Assembly: GCA_949297565.1 (NCBI GenBank)
Contig: CASFUI010000239.1
Coordinates: forward strand, 1 to 5,213
Reading direction: 5' to 3'
DNA: 5,213 nt
From: an uncultured Eubacteriales bacterium
Lineage (GTDB): Bacteria > Bacillota > Clostridia > Lachnospirales > Lachnospiraceae
Both the position numbers and the translations under genes were made by a program. The first letter of the stretch is position 1. Every line of letters starts with the position of its first letter. Below the pieces are notes generated by a model, which saw only the letters and a list, made by a program, of their open reading frames with translations, was not told the DNA's origin and ran no database searches. Of this stretch, positions 1-4,006 are shown piece by piece.

Positions 1-15
1 CGCACTCTTTGTTAC

Positions 16-26
16 TGTGCTATATT
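16..26 (+). promoter_or_regulatory. Candidate extended -10 promoter element upstream of rpmG
   Basis: TGTG-C-TATATT (the -10 hexamer is 21-26) matches the Gram-positive extended -10 pattern TRTGnTATAAT with one mismatch. A -35 box at 17-base spacing would fall across the left window edge (ending about base 3), so it cannot be judged. If used, transcription would start near base 33 and would serve rpmG-secE-nusG. The assignment rests on a single hexamer plus the TG extension and is tentative. Confidence 0.45.
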
Positions 27-43
27 ATTCTGGCTATGGAAGC

Positions 44-91
44 GGTCTTTTTTTTATGCCTAAAAAAAGCCAATTGGTGTATTTATACACC
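44..91 (+). other. AT-rich structured leader of rpmG (two hairpins)
   Basis: Two inverted repeats lie before rpmG. The first pairs the T-run at 49-55 with the A-run at 62-68, with GG (44-45) opposite CC (70-71). The second is a perfect 6-bp stem, GGTGTA (76-81) with TACACC (86-91), and a TTTA loop. Neither has a 3' U-tract on the + strand, so they are not + strand terminators. They could be mRNA stability or translation-control structures. The pairing is visible in the sequence; the function is unknown. Confidence 0.35.
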
Positions 92-124
92 TGCAAAAAA
101 ACAAAAAAATTGGAGGTGGAAGTT

Positions 125-274
125 GTGCGCGTTAAGATAACATTGGCATGTACAGAATGTAAACAGCGTAATTACAACATGACAAAGGATAAGAAAACAC
201 ATCCTGACAGAATGGAAACAAAGAAGTATTGTAAGTTCTGTAAATCACACACATTACACAAGGAAACAAAGTAA
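125..274 (+). CDS. rpmG: 50S ribosomal protein L33, zinc-binding form
   Basis: A 49-residue protein of the large ribosomal subunit near the E site. The sequence VRVKITLACTECKQRNY followed by HPDRMETKKYCKFC and the ending HTLHKETK is diagnostic of bacterial L33. C9xxC12 and C36xxC39 form the zinc ribbon, so this is the C+ (zinc-dependent) paralogue; many Firmicutes also keep a C- copy elsewhere. I chose the GTG at 125 because it gives the family's usual length and N-terminus and sits 6 bases after the ribosome binding site GGAGGTG (112-118). The frame is open further upstream to a GTG at 17, but that extension is low-complexity leader. The next gene, secE, starts 23 bases downstream, giving the common rpmG-secE-nusG order. 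Confidence 0.96.
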   Translation: MRVKITLACTECKQRNYNMTKDKKTHPDRMETKKYCKFCKSHTLHKETK

Positions 275-297
275 TCCAAGACAGTGAGGTAAAGACA

Positions 298-510
298 ATG
301 GGTGAAACTGTTAAAGAGACAAAGCAGAAGAAACAGAAAAAAAGCTGGTTCAAAGGTCTTAAAGCAGAGTTTAAGAAAATCATCTGGCCTGACCGTAAGT
401 CCCTTACCAAAGAGACCATTGCTGTTGTATTTGTATCCGTATTATTAGGTGTAATAATAGCAATCGTGGATTTTATTGCACGTATTGGTATTGAATTCTT
501 AGTAAAGTAA
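298..510 (+). CDS. secE: Preprotein translocase subunit SecE
   Basis: A 70-residue single-span membrane protein of the SecYEG channel, where SecE clamps the two halves of SecY. The N-terminal 15 residues are rich in Lys and Gln and cytoplasmic. The conserved amphipathic segment is FKKIIWPDRKSLTKET (about 25-40), with the family hallmark WP at 30-31. A single hydrophobic helix follows at about 41-61, and it contains D58 near its outer end. The length fits the short Gram-positive type, unlike the three-span E. coli protein. The ATG follows the ribosome binding site GAGGT (286-290) by 7 bases. nusG begins 15 bases after the stop, so co-transcription with rpmG and nusG is likely. Confidence 0.95.
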   Translation: MGETVKETKQKKQKKSWFKGLKAEFKKIIWPDRKSLTKETIAVVFVSVLLGVIIAIVDFIARIGIEFLVK

Positions 511-525
511 GGAAAAGGTGATTAG

Positions 526-1065
526 ATGGACGAAGCAAAATGGTATGTAGTGCATACTTATTCGGGTTACGAAAATAAGGTCAAGGTTGACATTGAGAAA
601 ACCGTTGCAAACAGAAATCTTCAGGATCAGGTTCTTGAGGTTGTTGTGCCGCTTGAAACCGTTGTTGAGGTCAAGAACGGGGCAAAGAAGTCTTCTCAGA
701 AAAAAATGTTTCCTGGCTATGTGTTAATCAATATGGTCATGAATGATGACAGTTGGTACGTAGTTCGTAATACCAGAGGCGTTACGGGATTTGTTGGTCC
801 CGGCTCAAAACCAGTACCGCTTACTCCGACAGAAATCAAGGCGCTCGGTATTGCACTTCCAGGCAGTGAACAGGAGGTTAAACCGGTTGTTAAATTCGAC
901 GGCAAGGTCGGAGACCAGGTTATGATTCTCACGGGTGCCTGGGAAAATACTGTTGGGGAAATCAAGGGCATTAATGAGGGCAAGCAGTGTCTTACTATTA
1001 GTGTCGAGATGTTCGGCCGTGAAACTCCGGTCGAAATCGGTTTTACAGACGTAAAGCTGATGTAA
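526..1065 (+). CDS. nusG: Transcription termination/antitermination factor NusG
   Basis: A 179-residue transcription elongation factor that binds the RNA polymerase clamp and affects pausing, Rho action and transcription-translation coupling. The NGN domain opens with WYVVHTYSGYENKV (6-19) and includes KKMFPGYVLINM (59-70) and NTRGVTGFVG (82-91). The C-terminal KOW domain runs from about D125 (VGDQVMILTGAWENTVG) to FGRETPVE (163-170) near the end. The length equals that of typical bacterial NusG, with no extra inserted domain, so this is the housekeeping form and not a LoaP- or RfaH-like paralogue. The ATG is preceded by AGGTGAT (516-522), a good match to anti-Shine-Dalgarno. Its position between secE and rplK is the classical one. 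Confidence 0.97.
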   Translation: MDEAKWYVVHTYSGYENKVKVDIEKTVANRNLQDQVLEVVVPLETVVEVKNGAKKSSQKKMFPGYVLINMVMNDDSWYVVRNTRGVTGFVGPGSKPVPLTPTEIKALGIALPGSEQEVKPVVKFDGKVGDQVMILTGAWENTVGEIKGINEGKQCLTISVEMFGRETPVEIGFTDVKLM

Positions 1066-1091
1066 AAGAAGAAGGTTCGTGAGATACGGAC

Positions 1092-1138
1092 GTGGGAGAC
1101 CATTTTAATATGAAGAAATAGTGGTCGCCAATTACCAC
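1092..1138 (+). promoter_or_regulatory. Putative L1-binding mRNA operator in the rplK leader (23S rRNA mimic)
   Basis: GTGGGAG (1092-1098) and a distal ACCAC (1134-1138) bracket an inner stem GACCA (1098-1102)/TGGTC (1122-1126). The outer stem GTGG/CCAC pairs 1092-1095 with 1135-1138. The order GTGG, then GA, then stem, then A/T-rich strand, then TACCAC copies the L1-binding region of 23S rRNA helices 76-77, where E. coli has GUGGGAGG and AAAUACCAC. Binding of ribosomal protein L1 to such mimics on the L11-L1 mRNA is established in E. coli. The element ends 10 bases before the rplK ribosome binding site, so translational feedback is the likely role. Seen: the motif and pairing. Inferred: L1 binding here. 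Confidence 0.75.
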
Positions 1139-1162
1139 ATTTATATTTAGGAGGTGCCTAAA

Positions 1163-1588
1163 ATGGCAAAGAAAGTAACAGGTTATATCAAATTACAGAT
1201 TCCTGCTGGTAAGGCAACACCAGCTCCACCGGTTGGTCCTGCACTCGGACAGCACGGTGTAAATATTGTAGAGTTCACAAAGCAGTTTAACGCAAAGACA
1301 GCAGACCAGGGTGATTTAATCATTCCTGTTGTAATCACTGTATATGCGGACAGAAGCTTTAGTTTCATAACAAAGACTCCTCCGGCAGCGGTTCTTCTTA
1401 AGAAGGCATGCAACATTAAGTCAGGCTCAGGTGTGCCTAACAAGACAAAGGTTGCTACTATTAAGAGAGCAGAGGTTCAGAAGATTGCTGAGCTCAAGAT
1501 GCCGGATCTGAATGCTGCAACTATCGAGGCTGCAACTTCTATGATTGAGGGAACTGCTAAGAGTATGGGCATTGTTGTAGAGGATTAA
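1163..1588 (+). CDS. rplK: 50S ribosomal protein L11
   Basis: A 141-residue protein that binds the GTPase-associated region of 23S rRNA at the base of the L7/L12 stalk and is needed for stringent-factor (RelA-type) activation. The N-terminal domain includes KLQIPAGKATPAPPVGPALG (10-29), whose proline-rich helix (P20, P22, P23, P26) is the region where thiostrepton-resistance changes arise in other bacteria. It is followed by QHGVNI and EFTKQFN. The C-terminal RNA-binding domain begins near residue 72 and contains TKTPPAAVLLKKA and the glycine-rich SGSGVPN. The length is exactly typical. I chose the ATG at 1163, 6 bases after AGGAGGTG (1149-1156). An in-frame GTG at 1154 overlaps that ribosome binding site and is unlikely. 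rplA follows after a structured 140-base gap. Confidence 0.97.
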   Translation: MAKKVTGYIKLQIPAGKATPAPPVGPALGQHGVNIVEFTKQFNAKTADQGDLIIPVVITVYADRSFSFITKTPPAAVLLKKACNIKSGSGVPNKTKVATIKRAEVQKIAELKMPDLNAATIEAATSMIEGTAKSMGIVVED

Positions 1589-1620
1589 TTTTACAATAAT
1601 TATTTTACCTTATGTGAAAT

Positions 1621-1638
1621 CGCGCCAGATAAGGCGCG
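1621..1638 (+). other. GC-rich hairpin after rplK
   Basis: CGCGCC (1621-1626) pairs perfectly with GGCGCG (1633-1638) around an AGATAA loop. No U-tract follows, so alone it is not a terminator. It lies 32 bases after the rplK stop and just before a second, terminator-like hairpin. It may protect the rplK 3' end or act as a processing site; that role is inference. Confidence 0.5.
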
Positions 1639-1641
1639 TTC

Positions 1642-1666
1642 AAAGGAGTTGCTTGCAGCTCTTTTT
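1642..1666 (+). terminator. Terminator-like hairpin (possible attenuator) between rplK and rplA
   Basis: GAGTTG (1646-1651) pairs with CAGCTC (1656-1661), with one G-U pair, around a CTTG loop. The flanking AAAG (1642-1645) can extend the stem into the T-run (1662-1666). A compact stem followed at once by TTTTT is the layout of an intrinsic terminator. It lies inside what should be one rplK-rplA transcript and no convincing new promoter follows it, so it probably acts as a partial terminator, an attenuator or an RNA-end stabiliser. Strength is moderate because the core stem is only 6-7 bp. Confidence 0.5.
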
Positions 1667-1677
1667 AATCGTAAAAC

Positions 1678-1712
1678 GTGGGAGGAAAGTCAAACCCTTC
1701 CGATAATACCAC
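1678..1712 (+). promoter_or_regulatory. Putative second L1-binding mRNA operator, directly before the rplA ribosome binding site
   Basis: GTGGGAGG (1678-1685) and AATACCAC (1705-1712) form the outer stem GTGG/CCAC (1678-1681 with 1709-1712) and the inner stem GGAA/TTCC (1684-1687 with 1698-1701). An asymmetric internal loop lies between them, GA opposite GATAATA. This is closer to the 23S rRNA L1 site (E. coli GUGGGAGG and AAAUACCAC) than the copy before rplK. Both copies share the nonamer ACGTGGGAG. The element ends two bases before AGGAGG (1714-1719), so bound L1 would directly block rplA initiation. L1 autoregulation is known for the family; its use here is inferred. Confidence 0.78.
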
Positions 1713-1728
1713 TAGGAGGTTTTTTATA

Positions 1729-2424
1729 ATGAAAAGAGGAAAGAAATACGTTGAGGCAGCCAAGAAAATTGACCGCCAGACATTATACGAAGCAGCAGAT
1801 GCTGTTGCGCTTGTAAAGCAGAGCGCTGTTGCCAAGTTTGACGAAACTATTGAGGCACATATCAGAACAGGCTGTGACGGACGTCACGCAGAGCAGCAGA
1901 TTAGAGGAGCAGTTGTCCTTCCGCACGGAACAGGCAAGAAGGTTAGAGTTCTTGTGTTTGCTAAGGGCGCAAAGGCTGATGAGGCTGAGGCGGCAGGAGC
2001 AGATTTCGTGGGCGGAGAAGAGCTTATTCCTAAAATCCAGAATGACAACTGGTTTGAGTTCGATGTTGTTGTTGCTACACCTGATATGATGGGCATCGTA
2101 GGTCGTTTGGGACGTGTACTCGGACCTAAGGGCTTAATGCCAAACCCTAAGGCCGGTACAGTTACTATGGATGTAACAAAAGCTGTTAATGACATCAAGG
2201 CTGGTAAAATTGAGTACAGACTTGACAAGACAAATATCATTCACGTGCCAATTGGTAAGGCTTCATTCTCTGAAGATCAGTTAGCAGACAACTTCCAGGC
2301 TGTTATGGATGCAATCGTTAAGGCTAAGCCGGCATCTCTTAAGGGTCAGTATTTGAGAAGCATCGCGCTCACATCTACTATGGGCCCAAGCGTAAAGGTG
2401 AACACATCTAAGTATGTTGGCTAA
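1729..2424 (+). CDS. rplA: 50S ribosomal protein L1
   Basis: A 231-residue protein of the mobile L1 stalk that binds 23S rRNA helices 76-78 and helps release E-site tRNA; in E. coli it is also the translational repressor of its own operon. Visible marks are MKRGKKYVEAAKKID at the start, KFDETIEAHI (36-45) in the RNA-binding domain, IRGAVVLPHGTGKKVRV, the family signature GRLGRVLGPKGLMPNPKAGT, and the C-terminal STMGPSVKV containing the conserved TMG. Length matches the family. I chose the ATG at 1729, 9 bases after AGGAGGT (1714-1720 ends 8 bases before the start). The frame is open back to a GTG at 1678, but those codons lie in the L1 operator. Followed by a new promoter for rplJL. Confidence 0.97.
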   Translation: MKRGKKYVEAAKKIDRQTLYEAADAVALVKQSAVAKFDETIEAHIRTGCDGRHAEQQIRGAVVLPHGTGKKVRVLVFAKGAKADEAEAAGADFVGGEELIPKIQNDNWFEFDVVVATPDMMGIVGRLGRVLGPKGLMPNPKAGTVTMDVTKAVNDIKAGKIEYRLDKTNIIHVPIGKASFSEDQLADNFQAVMDAIVKAKPASLKGQYLRSIALTSTMGPSVKVNTSKYVG

Positions 2425-2431
2425 AAAATGA

Positions 2432-2460
2432 TTGACAACCTATATATTTGATAGTATACT
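2432..2460 (+). promoter_or_regulatory. Strong sigma-A promoter for rplJL
   Basis: A perfect -35 TTGACA (2432-2437), a 17-base AT-rich spacer and a -10 TATACT (2455-2460) with one mismatch from TATAAT. It lies 7 bases after the rplA stop. Transcription would start around 2467. This gives the L10-L7/L12 genes their own transcript, besides any readthrough from rplKA. Confidence 0.88.
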
Positions 2461-2467
2461 ATCACAC

Positions 2468-2649
2468 GTATGTTTAAGATAAGTGTGTTTAAAGGGCGCC
2501 GGGATTTGTTTTCGGTTGTTCAGCTTTTGAGACGCAATCTTACATGCATTATATTTTGCCTAAGACAGTATGGTCCCGCAAGGGTTAAAGGTAAAACGCC
2601 TACCGAGGATTAACGCACATTGTATACGATGTGATGATTATGTTTAATC
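2468..2649 (+). ncRNA. L10 leader RNA (ribosomal protein L10 autoregulatory element)
   Basis: A long untranslated leader between the rplJL promoter and a terminator placed before rplJ, which is the setting of the known L10 leader family. The motif CCTACCGAGG (2599-2608) resembles the conserved CCUGCCGAGG-like core I recall for Firmicute L10 leaders. Visible pairings are CCC/GGG closing a GCAA tetraloop (2575-2584), CACAT/ATGTG (2616-2620 with 2629-2633), and GATTAA/TTAATC (2608-2613 with 2644-2649), the last abutting the terminator stem. AAGACAG (2562-2568) is exactly complementary to CTGTCTT (2657-2663) in the terminator, a candidate antiterminator. In the known mechanism, excess L10(L12)4 binds the leader and favours termination. 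Exact 5' and 3' limits are estimated. Confidence 0.82.
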
Positions 2650-2684
2650 AGTCCTTCTGTCTTGCGAAAGACGGAAGGACTTTT
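2650..2684 (+). terminator. Intrinsic terminator/attenuator before rplJ
   Basis: A 14-bp stem, 2650-2663 with 2668-2681, has one T-G pair and a GCGA loop and is followed by TTTT (2681-2684), then AGATTTT. It lies 60 bases upstream of rplJ and downstream of the only obvious rplJL promoter, so it must be conditional. Its 5' arm contains CTGTCTT, complementary to AAGACAG upstream in the leader, giving two mutually exclusive folds. Termination in response to L10(L12)4 is the expected control. Confidence 0.9.
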
Positions 2685-2743
2685 AGATTTTACGGAATTC
2701 CTTTTGGGCAGAGGTTACAAATCTAACAGGAGGTAAATTATTC

Positions 2744-3238
2744 ATGGCAAAGGTAGAGCTTAAACAGCCAATCGTAGACGAGATTTCAGGTTACTTAAAC
2801 GGTGCGGCAGGCGTTGTTTTGGTTGACTATCGCGGCTTATCTGTTGAGCAGGACACACAGCTGCGCAAGCAGTTAAGAGAAGCGGGCGTCGTTTACAAGG
2901 TTTATAAGAATACTTTAGTTAGGAGAGCTATTGCCGGTACAGAGTTTGAGGGAATGACTGAACAGCTCGAAGGACCAAACGCGATAGCAATCAGTGCAAC
3001 AGACGCAACGGCTCCTGCAAGAATTCTCAGCAATTTTGCTAAGACTGCAGATGCGCTTGAGTTAAAGTGCGGCGTTGTTGAGGGCACATACTATGATGCT
3101 GCCGGAATTGCTGCTATAGCAAATATTCCTTCAAGAGACGAGCTTATCTCTAAGCTTCTCGGAAGCATCCAGTCACCTATTACAAACTTTGCTCGTGTTA
3201 TTAAGCAGATTGCTGAGAAGAACGAAGAGGTTGCTTAA
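2744..3238 (+). CDS. rplJ: 50S ribosomal protein L10
   Basis: A 164-residue protein that anchors L7/L12 dimers to the ribosome at 23S rRNA helices 42-44. The N-terminal rRNA-binding domain has the recognisable stretches VVLVDYRGLSVEQ (24-36), LRKQLREAG and YKVYKNTLVRRA (51-62), then the EGPNAIA segment. The C-terminal part (about 132-164, ELISKLLGSIQSPI then ARVIKQIAEKNEEVA) is the long helix that carries the L7/L12 dimers. The start ATG follows AGGAGGT (2728-2734) by 9 bases. rplL is 85 bases downstream. Expression is probably limited by the attenuator just upstream, which L10 itself would sense. Confidence 0.97.
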   Translation: MAKVELKQPIVDEISGYLNGAAGVVLVDYRGLSVEQDTQLRKQLREAGVVYKVYKNTLVRRAIAGTEFEGMTEQLEGPNAIAISATDATAPARILSNFAKTADALELKCGVVEGTYYDAAGIAAIANIPSRDELISKLLGSIQSPITNFARVIKQIAEKNEEVA

Positions 3239-3243
3239 TTTCG

Positions 3244-3286
3244 CGGCAGGACAGAGTATTAATTTATTTACTGCCGGGATGCCGGC
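3244..3286 (+). other. Alternative hairpins in the rplJ-rplL gap
   Basis: CGGCAG (3244-3249) can pair with CTGCCG (3271-3276), forming a stem around a 21-base AT-rich loop. The same 3' arm can instead form GCCGG (3273-3277)/CCGGC (3282-3286) around GATG. The two folds compete and neither has a U-tract. The region may influence mRNA processing, or the higher synthesis of L7/L12 relative to L10 that ribosome assembly requires. The pairing is seen; the role is inferred. Confidence 0.4.
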
Positions 3287-3323
3287 GTAACAATCAGAAT
3301 TTAAGAAAAAGGAGATTATTACA

Positions 3324-3692
3324 ATGACTACACAGGAAATCATTGAGGTTATTAAGGGTTTATCAGTATTAGAGCTTAACGATTTAGTTAAGGCATGTGA
3401 AGAAGAGTTCGGCGTTTCTGCAGCAGCAGGCGTTGTAGTTGCAGCAGCAGGCGGCGCAGGCGCAGCAGCAGCTGAGGAGAAGACAGAGTTCGACGTAGAG
3501 CTTACAGAGGCTGGCGCAAACAAGGTTAAGGTTATCAAGGTTGTACGTGAGATTACAGGACTTGGCTTGAAGGAAGCTAAGGAAGTAGTTGACAGCGCAC
3601 CAAAGGTTGTTAAGGAAGCTGTTTCTAAGGAAGAGGCTGAAGACATCCAGAAGAAGCTTGAGGCAGAGGGCGCAAAGGTTACACTTAAGTAA
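3324..3692 (+). CDS. rplL: 50S ribosomal protein L7/L12
   Basis: A 122-residue acidic stalk protein, present in several copies per ribosome as dimers on L10, that recruits and stimulates translational GTPases. The N-terminal dimerisation domain is TTQEIIEVIKGLSVLELNDLVKACEEEFGV (about 2-31). A flexible Ala/Gly hinge follows at about 33-51, encoded by runs of GCA and GGC codons. The globular C-terminal domain holds EKTEFDVELTEAGANKVKVIKVVREITGLGLKEAKEVVD, the conserved factor-binding surface (KVIKVVREITGLGLKEAK). Length is typical. The ATG follows AAGGAG (3309-3314) by 9 bases. Co-transcribed with rplJ and followed by a strong terminator. Confidence 0.98.
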   Translation: MTTQEIIEVIKGLSVLELNDLVKACEEEFGVSAAAGVVVAAAGGAGAAAAEEKTEFDVELTEAGANKVKVIKVVREITGLGLKEAKEVVDSAPKVVKEAVSKEEAEDIQKKLEAEGAKVTLK

Positions 3693-3727
3693 TCACGCGA
3701 ACTACAAGCGCAGTGTATGATTAAACG

Positions 3728-3768
3728 AAAGAACTCTTAGAATGCTTGCATTCTGAAGAGTTCTTTTT
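3728..3768 (+). terminator. Intrinsic terminator of the rplJL transcript
   Basis: An 11-bp lower stem, 3728-3738 with 3756-3766, continues after a one-base bulge (G3755) into A3739/T3754 and GAATG (3740-3744)/CATTC (3749-3753), capped by a CTTG loop. TTTTT (3764-3768) follows. It lies 35 bases after the rplL stop. The long stem and U-tract suggest efficient termination, so most rpoB transcription should come from the promoter further down. Confidence 0.9.
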
Positions 3769-3783
3769 GTTTGTCTGTATAAT

Positions 3784-3855
3784 GCGCGCCCGGCGCATTT
3801 CAGATAAAGCCGGGGGAGCCGTGCGGAAAGCGGTGCGAAGCACAGTGTACAGTGT
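3784..3855 (+). other. GC-rich stretch of unknown function between the rplL terminator and the rpoB promoter
   Basis: This stretch is clearly richer in G and C than its AT-rich surroundings. It holds short inverted repeats, CCCGGC (3789-3794)/GCCGGG (3809-3814) and GTGC (3833-3836)/GCAC (3840-3843), and a tandem ACAGTGT repeat (3842-3848 and 3849-3855). No open frame with a ribosome binding site is visible. TATAAT at 3778-3783 lies just upstream but has no -35 box. It could be a dispersed intergenic repeat or a small RNA; I cannot tell. Confidence 0.3.
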
Positions 3856-3880
3856 GTGCAAAAATTATTCATGAAATTTG

Positions 3881-3909
3881 TTGACAGGTTTGGCATGTTA
3901 TGGTATTAT
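3881..3909 (+). promoter_or_regulatory. Strong sigma-A promoter for rpoB
   Basis: A perfect -35 TTGACA (3881-3886), a 17-base spacer and -10 TATTAT (3904-3909). The bases TATGG before the -10 also satisfy the extended TRTGn element (TG at 3901-3902). Transcription would start near 3916, leaving a 90-base untranslated leader before rpoB. Confidence 0.88.
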
Positions 3910-3915
3910 GGACAA

Positions 3916-4006
3916 TGCACTATTGTGGTATGTTGTGCTTAGTCTTAGCATGCATATTAATAATCTAATAATCATAGCAAAAATAAACACAAGGGGTGAA
4001 ACGTCA
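3916..4006 (+). promoter_or_regulatory. Untranslated leader of rpoB with AT-rich tandem repeat
   Basis: About 90 bases of leader follow the promoter. It contains a weak inverted repeat TGCT/AGCA around 3936-3950 and a tandem 8-base repeat TAATAATC (3958-3965 and 3966-3973). The AT-rich, unstructured character fits a ribosome loading region ahead of AGGGGTGA (3992-3999). No terminator or riboswitch-like fold is apparent. Confidence 0.4.

Noticed and set aside
47..71. T-run/A-run hairpin before rpmG as a terminator of an upstream gene
   Set aside because: The T-run is on the 5' arm and no U-tract follows the stem on the + strand; the stem is nearly all A-T.
17..124. N-terminal extension of L33 from a GTG at 17
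   Set aside because: It has no ribosome binding site within the window that suits it, encodes low-complexity sequence from A- and T-runs, and would lie over the candidate promoter; L33 is normally 49 residues.
1154..1162. In-frame GTG at 1154 as rplK start
   Set aside because: It overlaps the ribosome binding site AGGAGGTG itself; the ATG at 1163 gives the standard MAKKVTGYIKLQIPAG start.
1649..1677. TTGCTT-17-TAAAAC as a promoter for rplA
   Set aside because: Both boxes match poorly (3 and 2 mismatches) and the -35 lies inside the terminator-like hairpin; chance match in AT-rich DNA.
1678..1728. In-frame GTG at 1678 that would extend L1 by 17 residues
   Set aside because: The extra codons cover the L1-type operator and the AGGAGGT ribosome binding site; the ATG at 1729 gives the family's normal N-terminus (MKRGKKY).
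3173..3646. 157-codon minus-strand open frame opposite rplL
   Set aside because: Its Ala/Ser/Thr-rich translation is the complement of the rplL alanine hinge codons; no sign of a real gene.
3778..3783. Perfect TATAAT after the rplL terminator as a promoter
   Set aside because: No acceptable -35 hexamer lies 16-18 bases upstream (that position is inside the terminator stem, reading GAAGAG); the true rpoB promoter at 3881-3909 is far better.
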